A DNA stretch of 64,000 nt from Tilletiaria anomala UBC 951 (lineage: Eukaryota; Basidiomycota; Exobasidiomycetes; Georgefischeriales; Tilletiariaceae), in assembly GCF_000711695.1 (NCBI RefSeq), contig NW_013546997.1, positions 1 through 64,000 of the forward strand. Reading direction: 5' to 3'. How positions within the stretch are numbered: position 1 is the first letter of the stretch; every line of letters starts with the position of its first letter. The translations under genes and the position numbers were made by a program. Shown piece after piece: positions 1-11,815 of the stretch. The notes beneath the pieces were generated by a model that was not told where the DNA came from, made no database searches, and was given only the letters and a program-made list of their open reading frames with translations.

Positions 1-105
1 GTCAGCGCCAAGGTGAGGGTCAGAGAATGGGCACGGCCATGAACAAGCGCGCCCCCACACCTGCTCCTCAGGATGTCGCCGAGTCGGACTCAGACTGGCA
101 GCTAC

Positions 106-150
106 GTGAAGGCTGCGAACGTGAAGGCCGCGAATGTGAAGACCGCGAGG
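106..150. repeat. 15-bp tandem repeat, three copies
   Basis: Three adjacent units at 106-120, 121-135 and 136-150 share the pattern GTGAAGRCYGCGARN. The first two differ by two bases and the third has a few more changes. It is a short degenerate minisatellite. Confidence 0.75.
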
Positions 151-892
151 AGAGGGAGCGCCTTGGGAGACTGAGGGGCAGGATCAGCAAGCGCGGAGGA
201 GGCCACAAGAAGGGAAAGCAGCACCACAATGATGGAAAGAAGAAGTGGTAAATCTACCGATTTGCCGACTCTGAACGGCAAGCTGCTTGTGATCATCATC
301 GTGAACCGATTCTGCCTTCACGCTCACAGTCAACTTGGCCCACACTCGATCCTGTTCGCCACCAGCTTGCATTTCGGTCTCGCCTTTTCTTCTCCAAGTT
401 CTTTCCTTCCATGCTGTCTGCTTCTCCTGTACTCTTTCGTTCAATCTGCCATTTCAAATTCGGTGCACATGTAGCTTAGGATCGCCCCAAGCGAAAGCGA
501 CTGTGCACTACCAAACGTTTACCACTGATGTGATGCGATCTTTTGGTGCTGGATGCATGGCCGAAGCCAGGAACAAAAACTGTTGCGAAAAGCTGTACTG
601 GTTGTCACCAGTGAATCTTTGCTAATAACCCGCGGAATCCGGTTACAACATGCGGCAATCCGGCTATGAAGCTCATCCGGTGAGAGTATATCCGCCCGGT
701 AAACGCCGTTACGAGTTCATCACAAACGAGCGATGATCACCTCTTTCGCACTGGCACCCGGATCCCGCCCTCGACTCCAATCCTCGATTCATTTATGTCG
801 TTCGCCTCCCCTAGAACAGAGCATGCTTTAATGCGTTCAGTTCCCCATCCTTATATCCTTTTAATCTCCGGCCGTCCAGTTCCCCTTGAACA

Positions 893-900
893 TATATAAG
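893..900 (+). promoter_or_regulatory. TATA box of the MDR oxidoreductase gene
   Basis: TATATAAG lies 65-72 bp upstream of the ATG at 965, a usual distance for a fungal core promoter with a short leader. Assigned by sequence and position only. Confidence 0.5.
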
Positions 901-964
901 CCCTTGCCCGCCTTCAGCTCCATCTCGTCCGTCCCACGAAGTCAAAGTAGTCTCTTCTTTCCCC

Positions 965-2200
965 ATGCCGCTCAAAGCAAATATCACCGCGCCAGCAATG
1001 TCATTACCCAGCACAAATACGCAGATCGTTTTGCGCGAGCGGCCGATCGGCTCGATCGACCCGGGTCTCGGTAGCGGGACATTCGAAAGCAAGGCGACAC
1101 CCCTCGACGCATCCTCTCTCGCAGCCGGGCAAGTACTCGTCAAGGTTCTGTACTGCTCTTTGGACCCAGCCATGCGAGGTTGGCTGAGAGATGCTCGTTC
1201 CTACTTGCCGCCAGTGCAGATCGGCGAGGTCATGCGCTCGGCTGGTCTCGGTGTCGTCGTTGCAAGCAATGACGCCGTTTTCCAAGCAGGCGACTTTGTC
1301 TATGGTATTACCGGCTGGCAGGAGTTTGCAGCCCTCCCTGGCAAGGAGCTTCAAAAACTTGATATGAGCATTCCTGGAGTTGAGCTACTTGATTGGATCG
1401 GACCTCTCGGCTCCTCTGGGCAGACGGCTTACTGGGTAAGTGTACAAGGGCCATGCGAAAAACGTCAAGGAGCTGTAGCTGACTCTCTCTTCGCTACCTC
1501 CCCCACTCCTGAAGGGTTTGATGGACGTCGGGGAGCTCAAGGGAAATGGCCAGACGGTCGTGATCACGGGTGCCGCTGGCTCGGTGGGCACAATTGCGTG
1601 CCAGATAGCTAAGCTCAAGGGCGCCAAGGTGATTGCGGTCGCTGGTGGCGCAGAAAAGTGCGACTGGCTCAAGAGTGAGCTCGGTGTCGATGAGGCGCTC
1701 GACTACAAAGAGGAGAATTTCCAGAAGAAATTCAGAGAGGTCGTATGCAAGAAGTACGGATACATTGACATCATGTTCGACAATGTCGGTGGCGATATTC
1801 TTGATATGTCCCTGCTGTGCTTGAAGGTGAGTGCAATGATCCGTCAGCTTGGGCTTCACACCATACACTAAAGTGCATCCATTCGCATCTTCTATAGCCA
1901 AAAGCGCATGTCGTCCTGTGCGGTTCGATTTCGGACTACAACAACACGGATGTGAAAGGTCTGCGCAACTACCAGTCGCTGATTGCCATGAAAGCACGTA
2001 TGCAAGGCTTCATCGTCTTCGAGTACGCCAAGCGCTACCCAGAAGCGGCAAATGATATCGTCGGCTGGATGAATGAGGGGAAAATCAAGAGAAACTTCCA
2101 CGTCGTCAAGGGTGGTGTTCAAGGCTGCCCACAGGCGCTGATTGACCTGTTCGCGGGCAAAAACAAGGGCAAGATGGTGGCAGACATTGCCTGGCAATAG
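965..2200 (+). CDS. NADP-dependent MDR oxidoreductase (alkenal/prostaglandin reductase type)
   Basis: Three exons, 965-1435, 1515-1826 and 1898-2200, give 361 residues, the usual length of zinc-free medium-chain dehydrogenases/reductases of the leukotriene B4 dehydrogenase, YncB and CurA group. Introns of 79 and 71 nt start GTAAGT and GTGAGT. The N-terminal catalytic part carries VLYCSLDPAMRGW, typical of this subgroup. The Rossmann part holds TGAAGSVGTIACQIAKLKGA (dinucleotide binding) and DIMFDNVGGDIL, both conserved in the family. The family reduces the C=C bond of alpha,beta-unsaturated aldehydes and ketones with NADPH in the cytosol, serving detoxification or secondary metabolism; the substrate cannot be read from sequence. 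The ATG at 965 was chosen because it lies just after a TATA box and gives the full-length family N-terminus. No cluster of biosynthetic genes surrounds it. Confidence 0.93.
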
Positions 2201-2551
2201 AAGATCGCCACTACAACCCGAAATCAGTAATTGTAACATAACGCACGCATCAGTCTCATCAGTGCGTAGCCTTATACATAGTCACTGCTGCAAACTCGCC
2301 ATGGAATGATCGTCAATGAGGAGCCGTCAGTCGGGGAACAAATGGTCGGCGCTGTTGCCTGTGAGGTGAATCTGACATAGTCGTCAATTGTCATGTACAA
2401 GAGCTTGCAGCTTGCGTGCACTCCGGCATTGCCGGCTTGGGAGCCACTGGCCGACTCTCCCTTGGTAGCCCGGCCACCGGCGGTTCCGGAAGGGGTCACA
2501 GCACGTCCCTTCCACTTGCATGCTTTCGATGGCCATGGCTTCCTTGGACGT

Positions 2552-2559
2552 TATAAAAT
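2552..2559 (+). promoter_or_regulatory. TATA box of the flavin reductase-like gene
   Basis: TATAAAAT sits 77-84 bp before the ATG at 2636. Assigned by sequence and spacing only. Confidence 0.5.
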
Positions 2560-2635
2560 CATAGTTCTAGCAAATCCCCCATTTAAGCTACTCATAACTG
2601 AGCCTGTAGCCTGTGAGGGACGCGCGGCAGCCACC

Positions 2636-3942
2636 ATGTCTACTGACACCCGACCACCGTTCAAAGAGACCGAAGCAAGTCGCCCCTCGTTCGACGCCTC
2701 CCTCTCCTCGTCCTTTTCAAAGTCGCAAGCACCTGACGTGGATTGGAAGCCAGGGCAAGGCACTAATGATACCCACGAAGCTCCGTCCAAATATCACTAC
2801 AAGATCATCGTGCCTGGTAAGACGGAGATTGGGCCTATGGACATGTACAAATTGATGCTCGGTGGAATCGTAAGTCATGTAGCGCTAGAACCGCGATCGA
2901 TGGCACCCTTTCTGACGTGTAGCCTGTGCCAGTCTCCCCGCCCAGTTGCACTTGTTACAACTAAGAGCAAGGAGGGCCAGCTGAATTTGCGAGTAAAAAG
3001 AATTGAAGGCAAACCGTAGATATGCACTCGCTTATCGCGTCGTCTAACCTTGACCATCGCAGATGCCCAGTTTCGTGGTATCAAATGCTTTCGCACAATC
3101 CGCCACTGGTTATGCTCTCCTTCGGCGGTGACCAAGGCCGACGGAAAGACTCGGAGGTAAACATAGAAGCTACCGGAGAGTGAGTCAGTGGCTGATCGCC
3201 CACCTCGTCTTCGCATATGGCTCATTAACCGATTCCCACACGCACACGGAATCCTGCGCAGATTCACCATCTCTTCCGCATCCGAGCCGTACGCAGAAGC
3301 ACTCAACTACTCCTCCATCGATGCGCCGCACGGTACATCTGAATATGCGCTGACAGGACTAACACCGGTCGCATCGCGCCTTGTCTCCCCGCCCCGCGTG
3401 AAAGAAGCCCCGTTCAGTATGGAGTGTAAACTGGACTTTCGGCGCGAGTACTACGCAGACGGGAGCGGCGTGTCGAGCCTGACGCACGAAGCTGCAAACG
3501 GACAAGGCAAAGGCGGGTTGACGACTGTGATAGTTGTGGCGCGCGTCGTAGTGTTGCACGTGCGCGAGGACTGTTTGAATGAGGATGGTTCTGTTGTGAG
3601 TACTTTAGTGCCTGGTCGCCTCGCAAGAAGTGTAACAACGCTCTTATCTACTTCGTCTCCTTCATGCACGGCTAGAACATGGCACAAATGCTACCGCTAA
3701 CGCGTGTATCAGGCATGCTATACACTCGTACTACACAGTGAGTGCCACTTCTAAAGCAGCTATACCTTTCCCACCTCTTTCCTTGGTAGACTAAAATGGC
3801 TGTCCGTGGTAGTGGTTTCGAGCTTGTTCGACCAAAATGGGATGAAGTCAAGGACACTCCCGAGGTGCAAGCTGCACTGAAGCGGGAGGTGACCGTGGTT
3901 CCCCCCGACTTCGAGGATCCTATTTTATTGTCGTATCCGTAG
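2636..3942 (+). CDS. Flavin reductase-like (FMN-binding split barrel) protein
   Basis: Six exons were resolved: 2636-2869, 2933-2988, 3063-3179, 3262-3595, 3676-3737 and 3813-3942, giving 310 residues. Motifs match the flavin reductase-like domain: SPRPVALVTT near the N-terminus, then NLCPVSWYQMLSHNPPLVML, the GEFTISSASE segment, and a C-terminal LTRVSGMLYTRTTHGFELV. These proteins bind FMN in a split beta-barrel and reduce flavins or act as flavoproteins. The ATG has a good context (CCACCATG). Intron 2 (2989-3062) begins with GC, not GT: only a GC donor keeps the family motif NLxPxSWYQ intact, and a CTAAC branch site lies inside it. The last exon starts at the second of two possible AG acceptors (3811-3812) because only that one keeps frame. 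The physiological substrate is unknown. Confidence 0.88.
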
Positions 3943-4288
3943 TTCTGCTCAGCGCACTCGACACCAATGTAGATTCGTTATGGATCAATAGTGGCGACGC
4001 GTGAGCGGTGCAATGCGTATGTTTCAATTGACAAAAATAGAAGATGAAATGACTACTGATACATCGGAGCGAAAGAGAGGATCTATAGACAAATGCGGTC
4101 TGCGCAGGCGGGTGCTAGTTGCATCTGCGTTTTTGATGCCGGGTATGCGATGATGTGGAAGTGAGATGATGCTGCTGCCTATAACTCCGATGCAAGGCTA
4201 GCTGATGCGGAGAAGAATGAGGAAGGTGAACTGTGGGAGATGGACCATTGGGTGGCCACAGGACGAGGAAGAAATTATTTTGTGCATT
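3943..4288. other. Intergenic spacer between convergent genes
   Basis: 346 bp between the 3' ends of the flavin reductase-like gene and the minus-strand gene ending at 4289. It should hold both 3' UTRs. Nothing else is seen. Confidence 0.6.
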
Positions 4289-5062
4289 TCACACGATCCC
4301 GAGTGAGCGCTTGAGACTCTTTGCTCTTCCAAGCCAACCGTCTCCGTTGACGGTAGCCTGCGACATATGACTGACGCTATGCTTGCTGACCTTGACGCCC
4401 CTTGCTCTCCTGGGCCCAGCGCCTCCTGAGACACCGCTGCCGTCACTCTGGCTCGAGGAAGATGCTGCTGAAACCTGCTGGTAGACCTCGGCGCTGCCAC
4501 GCATGCTGCTGTTACGCATGGGCGGCGCGGCGTCTGGAGCTAGACCATGTGCAACAGCCTCCATCGCGCGTCGCTCGTTCTGCCACATGCGCCGCGTATG
4601 CTCGTAGAGCGCCTTGGCGTACAGATTTTGCTGTGCTTGCCACGACATCGACGCAAGCGCTGGCGGAGATGAGCTCGTGCCGAATGACGCTGCAGAGGTA
4701 GACATTGTTGAGAACGCCATGGCGCAACTCGAAAGGGAAGAGGACAAGGGAGGAGAGTTTGATGTTGCGCCGCTATCCATGCTGCTGCTGTATCTTCTGT
4801 GTCCGGCGCCTCGGTAGGTGTGCTCGGCAGGCATGGCATGCGCACGTGCGGGTGCATATGCAGCAGGTGGCGGGGGAAGCGGGCTGCCGAAGAGGCGAGG
4901 ATGACTTTGATAACTGCTCGCACTGCTTCCGTACTTTCTTTCATCAGCTTGCTGGTACGAAGGTGGGGGAGCCACACTACGCGGGGGCACAAACTCTGCG
5001 CCTCCAATGGACACGACGTGACGCCCGTTGCTGGCGGAGCTAGAACCTTTTTGTCTGCCCAT
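4289..5062 (-). CDS. Unidentified Ser/Pro-rich protein with a basic C-terminus
   Basis: An intron-free frame of 257 residues from the ATG at 5062 (begins MGRQKGSSS); an upstream in-frame start at 5149 would add 29 residues. No domain is recognised. The first half is rich in Ser, Pro, Tyr and Ala and looks disordered. A central segment around WQAQQNLYAKALYEHTRRMW, continuing with basic and acidic residues, should form one amphipathic helix or short coiled coil. The C-terminus (GWLGRAKSLKRSLGIV) is basic, the kind of short tail often conserved among related fungi. The frame spans nearly 900 nt with normal composition, which favours a real gene, but homologues cannot be named and an upstream exon is possible. 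Confidence 0.6.
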   Translation of the reverse strand: MGRQKGSSSASNGRHVVSIGGAEFVPPRSVAPPPSYQQADERKYGSSASSYQSHPRLFGSPLPPPPAAYAPARAHAMPAEHTYRGAGHRRYSSSMDSGATSNSPPLSSSLSSCAMAFSTMSTSAASFGTSSSPPALASMSWQAQQNLYAKALYEHTRRMWQNERRAMEAVAHGLAPDAAPPMRNSSMRGSAEVYQQVSAASSSSQSDGSGVSGGAGPRRARGVKVSKHSVSHMSQATVNGDGWLGRAKSLKRSLGIV

Positions 5063-6945
5063 CGTTACTGATGGCAATTGATACATGTCTAGGATGTAAT
5101 CGATTATTCTCCTGGAGCCCCTTTCCAAGAGGCATTTGCTTGGCAGCAAGCCAGCACGCTTGAAAGTCTGAAGAGAATGGAAAGGTGAAAGATGGACCCC
5201 ACGGTCAGGTCAAATCAAGGGGCGGTAGCGCCTATCGACGTTGGTTGCTCTCACGGCTTTTGGCCAGCGAAGAACAGGAGATGAGCTCAGCGCTGACGAC
5301 TCTTCGTGTCAGATTCGCTGATAAAGCTGAGAGGGGCTGTGACAGGATGGCTGTCGGACCTAGGCGCCACGGAGTCGTGGGATGCAGCTTAAGCTCCCGA
5401 TTGCTTGGTAAAGAGTCGTCATGAAGCGCAGGATTTGCATGCGTGTGGACGTTTCGAACGAATCCGTTTCAGGTTCTGCGTGGGTGGAGGTTGACAGGAC
5501 GTGGTGGGAGGTGAGCTTATCCTTACATCAGACTTGCCCGCTCCGACCTATAAGGCGTTAGGTCTTGACTGGTAGCAAACAAATTGAGTTGACCCCCGGA
5601 GAGCTCGTCGTATACGAAGTCCAATTTAATGGAACGATAAATTGGGAGCGCCGGACATGACCTACAAACACACCAGACAGCTACGCAGAGGCCAAAGCTC
5701 TTAAGGAACCTATAGCAGAAACCTTCTAATCGCAAGCCTCTGCTGCACGGCGTCAACTCAAATATTCTCCACTGCAACGCCACCACTCACTCAACATTAA
5801 CTATTTCGGCGTTACATTCCGTCGGCAGGATCTCTTTCTTCCCCACCAGTCGCCAGAAGAATTGACTTGATGAAGTTCTGGATCGTTGGGCCTACTCATA
5901 AACCCACAAAACACCAAGCGGCTGAATTGTTTTAATTGGAGCTCAGCGTGGCCATCATCCTCACGCTCAAGACTGCGCATGCCTATCGACCTGTCGCAGT
6001 GTCGCTTGTGTCGTCAGTAGCCAGATACAGTGCACTGACTCTACGTACTCGTACATGCCCCCGACGTATTACGCTTATGGACCTACGCAGGCCCACGTAC
6101 GCCCAGACGGGCCGAAGAAAGATGATGAGAGTAAAAATGGCTAATTATGGTAAGCTAGCAGCATCATGTGCCAGCTGGAAGTCGATCTTCGGCCCAGACC
6201 CCGTGGCATAGAAGTCGCAACCATTGCGCACTTAAGCCCGGGTTAGAGACCTAAAGTGGCTTGCGGCTTAAGCTGAACGTACATATTTGTTCGAGAATAT
6301 ATTGATATAGGTACGCGTATGCGGATACCAAGTTCCGTTTTCGAGATCTTTAGGTGGATACGGATTGTGATCGAGTTTTTAATTAAAGTAACTGTCGCTA
6401 TTGATCTTTGATTCGCAGTAGGCCGCAGGCGTCATGTCACAGCGTGCTCCTCCGCCACAGGTGCAGGAAAAGTGGTGTTCGTCTCGTCACCGTCACCGTC
6501 CTTGTCCTCGTCCCCGTCAGCGCCGTCTGACATTGCGCAGTCCCGAACAACCGTGCAGAGATCGCGCTCAGCCGGTTCATGACTAGGGCAGGCCTGTTTG
6601 ATGAAATGCCTTCGGCATCCGCGCGCCTCGTCATCCATGTGTTAATCTGCCTGCGATGTTGGTATTTTCCTCATACTCTAGGTCCGAGCCTACCCCAGCC
6701 ATGCGACCATCGACATCACAAGCAGCGCCCCTCGCCTGATGCCTCCATTGTTACGCAGACCTCATTTCTTTCAAAAGTCAATGCTAAGAACGGCATCGCC
6801 AAGGCAAATTTCCCTCATAGGATTCAATATAGTACATATGGACCAAATGGCACACACTAAGAAGGGCGTGGCGCTTACATGGGTTGCGCGCAAATAATGT
6901 TTCCCGTCCTTACTTAATAGCCGAACACACTTGAAAACATAATCA
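5063..6945. other. Intergenic region upstream of the Ser/Pro-rich gene
   Basis: About 1.9 kb with no supported gene. Around 6475-6530 a GTCACC/GTCCTC-type hexamer-like stretch would code an Asp/Gly-rich run on the minus strand, but the frame is only 68 codons and is not called. The left part is the promoter of the minus-strand gene that starts at 5062. Confidence 0.5.
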
Positions 6946-8840
6946 TCATGAAGACTCATCCAAGACCTGCTGCACGATGGTGTCCTTAGATCTATTCTTG
7001 TAGAATATGGCTCGCAGCGTCTCAACGCCTTTGCCCAAGAGGCTAGGCTTCAGGTTCTCGCTTGGCGTCGGCCTCATATTGATCGTTGAGGACACAACTT
7101 TGTCCGGGAACGTTGCCACATTCATGAGCGCGTTGAAGAACTGTTCTGTGCCCGTACTTGGCGAACGGGCATGGCCTAAGGGCTTCTTTCCGGCATCGCC
7201 ATTCGTCTCAGCGCCAACCTGACTTGCCAAGACAGCGGCATCTGCGTCAAATACCTCGCCTTCATGCCATCGTAGCAGCTTCTCAGTCGGCAAGAGAGAC
7301 TCTGGGTCCGATGCTTGCTCCCACATCGCCTTGAGCTTCGCGGTCCCTTCAGGTGTCCGCCTAAGCTCGGCAAATTGCTCCGACTTCAGCGGGTCGTAAT
7401 GCCCGCCGACGAAGACACTGTGATGGATGGACTCGTTACGCGCACCGCTCTCCACCATGTTCTTCCAGACGACTCTGGACAGCTGTTCTGGGGAATAGAT
7501 GTGCTGCCCAACTTTTCGCGTGCCTTGCCACTCGACCGCCATCCGGCTCCTGTGCGCTGGCTGTTTGGCCCATGCTGCCCGTCGGTCTTGCAGCTCGCGC
7601 AGGCGGTCCAAGTCGACATTCAAAAGTGGTCCACCAGGTGCATCGCGCATCTGTGCGACCATCCAAGCAAGTGTCACGTCTGACAGGCCGTGGAAGCCGT
7701 AGCCGCCGCCGACGTCGGTGTGTGTTCCTTGGAACCATACTTGTTTGAGGACCTGCTCCATTGGCGCATCAGCTTGCTGGTACCAAAATGTTGGCAAGAA
7801 GTCCTTGCGGTCTTCTTGTAGAGCCAATGCGTGAAAGGCATGTTCAACGTTGCTCCCGAGACCAGGGTCGTAGAAGCTCCATTTGGTAATGGTCACAGGA
7901 TTCGCGAAATTACCAGGAACACCGAGTGCACCAACCGTGTCCCAAACGCCAAGCACTTTGATCGGAGGCGGCTGCACGGTCGGATCGGTAAGAAGCTCAT
8001 TTGCGTAAGCGCTCTCCTTTGGCATTGCAGCCCATCCGGCTTCGGCTTTGACGCTGCTGACTTGCGAGGCTTCGCGATTCGGCCAACGTCCAAAGCGCTC
8101 ATGGAAAAGGTCTGCGGCGACTTGGTCCGTTTCTGGTTTGCTTGGGTCTCGCTTGCTGTAGGCTTGCCAAACTTCGCTAAAGTGCAGTGCTTCCTTCTTG
8201 CTGAGCACGCCCGCCCAGTTGATCAAGCCGCCAACGCAGCGAGCCGTGTAAGCACCGCGTGAAAATCCTGGAGGGGATGAACGATGAAGAATCACACATG
8301 CATCAGCTCAAAGTCACCGCTTGCAGCTCAGGCGGGAAGTACACACCGAACAAGAAAATACCATCCCCAGGTTGCCAATTGTCGCAAAGGAAGGCATAGG
8401 CAAATTCCACCTTGACATCGAGACCGGCCCCTGTGCCACCTTCGACAAGGTTGCCGAACAAGTCGAGAGTCGTGCCTACGCCTGAAATGTAGCATATGAC
8501 GTTTCGGCGGTAACATCCATCTTCTTCGGGTATTTCCGCAGTCGGGGCGATTGCTTGGGCAAGTAAGGCAATATTTGTCAGATAGTTGCCGGCGGAGGAG
8601 GTGAGGGTACCGTGGACGATATCTGCGACGACGGCTCTCCTCTCCCTAGACACACACGAGAGCATCAGCGTATTTTGATCATAACGCACGTCTTGTCCTA
8701 AGACATGAGCCACGGTGCCTAGTATCGGCAACTTACTGCCAGGTGCCGTCACATAAGAGGACGATGTTCTGTGGAGGGCGGCGGGCAAGCGAAATAAATG
8801 CAGCAGGTGCAGGTGCGGACGCCGCCACTGAGCTAGACAT
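6946..8840 (-). CDS. DUF2235 alpha/beta-hydrolase domain protein
   Basis: Three exons read downward, 8840-8737, 8645-8347 and 8267-6946, give 574 residues. The domain opens with NIVLLCDGTWQ, the standard DUF2235 (Tle1-like catalytic) start, followed by YLTNIALLAQAIAP and YISGVGTTLDLFGN. The nucleophile elbow GFSRGAYTAR lies at about residues 135-144, with Ser137 in a GxSxG context; the exon 2/3 junction falls inside the first Gly codon. Later segments (VWDTVGALGVP and GTHTDVGGGY) match the rest of the family. Bacterial relatives include phospholipase effectors; fungal members are mostly uncharacterised predicted serine hydrolases. No signal peptide or membrane segment is evident. The start at 8840 puts the domain at the very N-terminus; an in-frame upstream start at 9020 looks less likely. 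Confidence 0.9.
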
Positions 8841-9710
8841 TTGCAAGGCTACATAAATCGCGCAGTTATCAGCAGGTGGATGGCACACAGAAGCACTTTC
8901 AAGTCCAGCAGAGAGTCGTGAGCGGTGAGCAACCGACCATTTATGTACTATCCGAGTGGGAATGTGGGATCGTTGACAATAACAGACAACGACCCGAACA
9001 GAAGGATGCGTGCCAGGCAAGTTCAGCGCAGTGAGACTTGCCGTCTAGGTCTTCCCTTTCATATATCTTCTAAAATAGGCAGTCGCTGATCTCCCCTCAG
9101 CCCCATTCCCCCACACTATAGCCTGCCATATCAGGCCCTTTTCTCGTGGGATGTGGAGCGGACAGCGCGCTCAGCATTTACTTGGCATCACGTTGATGGG
9201 TCCAAAATTTGGGGCATTGCTCTGCACACAGTGCGCAAGCAGGAAGCACTCCGCGCTTCCCGGTTTGTTGGCCCATTGTGCACGAGCCACCGACTGCAAG
9301 CCTACGCCCAAAAAGTCTCGCAGATAATATATGTTATTTCCATGTAGAGGGTCAGACTTGGCATTGCGTCCTGCAAGTCGCAGCTTTGCACAGTGCGCTT
9401 CTGCAGGACGGTAGACATATGTACATTGCGGCTTTTGCGGACATTGCTGCTTGAAGAATCTATTCACCCGGCTCTCCATTTGCCAGCCTAGTCTAAGGGA
9501 GTGAAAGGGACAGCGATCAGTCTATTCCGGTTCATGGTAAGTATTGAGCAGAAGTTGAAGGGCTAAGAAGGTTGGGGGAGGGGGAGGGATCTGTGATAAT
9601 GTAGAAGGTTTCCAGCAGTGATAGAAGGATACATGCGCAGAGGTGGATGACCTTGCGGGTGCACCAGCTGGGTAATTAGCAGAGCAATGGCCACAGAACA
9701 GGCTACTAGA
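8841..9710. other. Spacer upstream of the DUF2235 gene
   Basis: 870 bp between two minus-strand genes. It serves as promoter of the hydrolase gene and 3' region of RTF1. Only short, featureless frames are present. Confidence 0.5.
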
Positions 9711-11815
9711 TTAGAAGTCGCCTAGATCAACTTCCACTTGCATCACCGCAGACGATGCCAACTCTGCCTTCCCGATAGCCTCCAGCTTGGAAGCGACCAC
9801 ATCCGCCGAACTGGGAGCTGCGGTGGCACCGCTCGCGGCTGCGGCAGCACCGCCACCGCCGTTTGCCTGAGAGGCCGAGGGTGTGGCATGACCCGGAGTG
9901 TTCTCGCCACTTTGACCCTTAATCGGCGTGTTTGTGCCCTGGCTGCCGGTCTGCAACGCGCGCCTCGCTGCCGTTTTGCGTCTTTCAAGTTCCAGCATGT
10001 GCCGCTGCTGCTCCATCCGATTTTTCAAGCCAAGATCCACCAGCCCCTTTGTACCCTCGCCAGAGCGTCCTTGAAAAGCACCATTATTCGAGCGCGCGCC
10101 TTGACCTTGCGACCGATCGCCGGAGGGCGTCCTGTTCGCAGATGTAGAGCCGGAAGAAGAGGGAGGAGGCGCTTGCCGCTCAATTACACCACGCGATGCC
10201 TTATATGTTGCCAGAGCCTCTTTCTTTTCTTTGAGCAACAGCCGCACGTCCTCGCTCGTCATATCGTGGTCCAAAAAATCGCGCATAGAGTGTTGTTTCC
10301 TCTCCAATGCCGACTTAGACGGAAATGAGAATTTGCCTTCCGTTTGCACAGCTACCCAGCGATCATATTCTTTCTGGAAAGCGACCCCCTTCGATAAGCC
10401 GCCTGTCAATCATTAGCTTCCGAGCATTCTGCTTCTCACTTCTGAAAAGACCTGATTCGAGATGAAGCGCATGTCCATTGTTTTGATCTTACCGAACAAG
10501 CGGATCTTGATGTGGACATTCGTAGCCTTGCCTTCGTCGAGCTGGTAATAGTGCTCCTCATCTCGCGAGGTCCCTGCGCATTCGGAACAGCCGCTATCCA
10601 TCAGTGCCTGGTCCCCCGGTCTGTACGGAACGCATCAGACCCACCTTCAATTTCATGGATCCGAAAGACTTCCTCTACTCGGCCATGGCGGTCGAGGACA
10701 CTCCGGCCCTTCTCGTCCTTTCGAGGACCCCATGCAAAGCGGATGAAGTGATCTTCAAAGGCGATAAGAAACGCCATCAGCGGCCGAGCGCTTCAGAAAC
10801 ATAAAATATCTAGCTCACGTGTTAATGCCTTCTCCCAACCGGGCCGATGCATGATTTTGACGATCGTATTACGGTTGATCTGCGAGTTCCGAAGGGCGTC
10901 CAAAGGCGGCGGCTCGTCGCTCTCCTCCCGATCAGACTCCTCCTCGGAACCATGCCGGCCCTTTCCTCTCCTTCTGGTGTTGTGACCATCCTCGCTATCG
11001 TCGCTGTCCGTGTAGTAGTCTGAATCCCCACCGCGCTTCTTCCGGCGAATCCCTTCATCCTCATCGCTCTCGGAGCCTCTCCGGCGCCCGCTTCTACCCG
11101 CCGCTTTCGCTTTGCGCCTCTCGGAGAGCTCCTTGAGCTTGTCGCGCTTACTGGAAGCTGAAGTCCGCTTCCTTTTCTTGAGCTTGTGGTCTGCCTCGTA
11201 GTCGGAGACTTTTGCTTCTGAATCCTCTGTCTCGCTCTCGTCATCGTACGTCGGTCGCGAGTCTTCCGCGCTAGACTTCTTCTCCTTCTTTGAGTTGAGG
11301 CTCTTGGTAGATTTGACTGGCTTGGATGGTTTCCCCCGCTTGGCTGCTTTTGTAGTAGATGCCGAGGTAGACTGCTGATTTTGGTACATTGCCAAAAGCG
11401 AGCGCTTCTGCTCCCGCTTGGACTTTTCATCTCGGCGACTTGCTAGAATTTCCTCTCTTTCTAGCTCAGGGAGGGACTCGATGCTGTGTGCGCAAGAAGC
11501 GGCCGCTGTCAGCATCAGACTGCGCAACCTGCAACGCGGATATCGACATGAAGCTCACTATTTTTGGTCGTCCTCATTCTTATAAATACCTCTGTATGGA
11601 AACGGATCCACATCCACCTCTTCGCCGTCACTAACGCCTTCATCCATGTCTGATCCAGCTGCATCCGCCTGTCCGTCCTCATCGCTGCTCCCTTCGTCCA
11701 TGTCCGAGTCCGCAGCTGGCTGCCTCTTCTTGTCCTTCTTGCGATCAGATAGACCGCCGCCGCCGCCCAGGTCGCCACCAGCAAGGGCCAAGAGCTCATC
11801 ATCGACGTTCGCCAT
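9711..11815 (-). CDS. RTF1: RNA polymerase II-associated Paf1 complex subunit Rtf1
   Basis: Five exons (11815-11559, 11483-10819, 10752-10645, 10573-10440, 10373-9711) give 608 residues. The start MANVDDELLALAGG is the conserved Rtf1 N-terminus. A long acidic and Lys-rich region follows, with SDMDEG repeated twice, then YIESLPELEREEILA, a typical Rtf1 signature. The Plus3 domain begins near residue 283 (SQINRNTIVKIMHRPGWEKA), passes through FIRFAWGPRK and FRIHEIEG, and ends around RFISNQVFSEKEYDRW; its coding sequence is spread over four exons. The C-terminal part has a coiled-coil-like KEKKEALATYK and disordered segments. Rtf1 is a nuclear elongation factor that supports H2B ubiquitination and Paf1C-Spt5 contact. 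In the last intron the acceptor at 10374 was chosen because it restores SEKEYDRW. Confidence 0.96.

Larger units (their letters stand above)
1..964. other. Intergenic leader with a small minisatellite
   Basis: No gene could be supported. The stretch holds a three-copy 15-bp repeat near the left edge and short open frames on both strands without recognisable domains. One minus-strand frame (299 down to 102) begins with a hydrophobic, signal-peptide-like segment but then runs into the translated repeat, so it is not called. The right end is the promoter of the oxidoreductase gene at 965. Confidence 0.5.

Noticed and set aside
8646-8736. Shorter first intron in the DUF2235 gene, ending at the GTCTTAG near 8700
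   Set aside because: It would be under 40 nt and would shift the reading frame; the acceptor at 8646 gives the family sequence.
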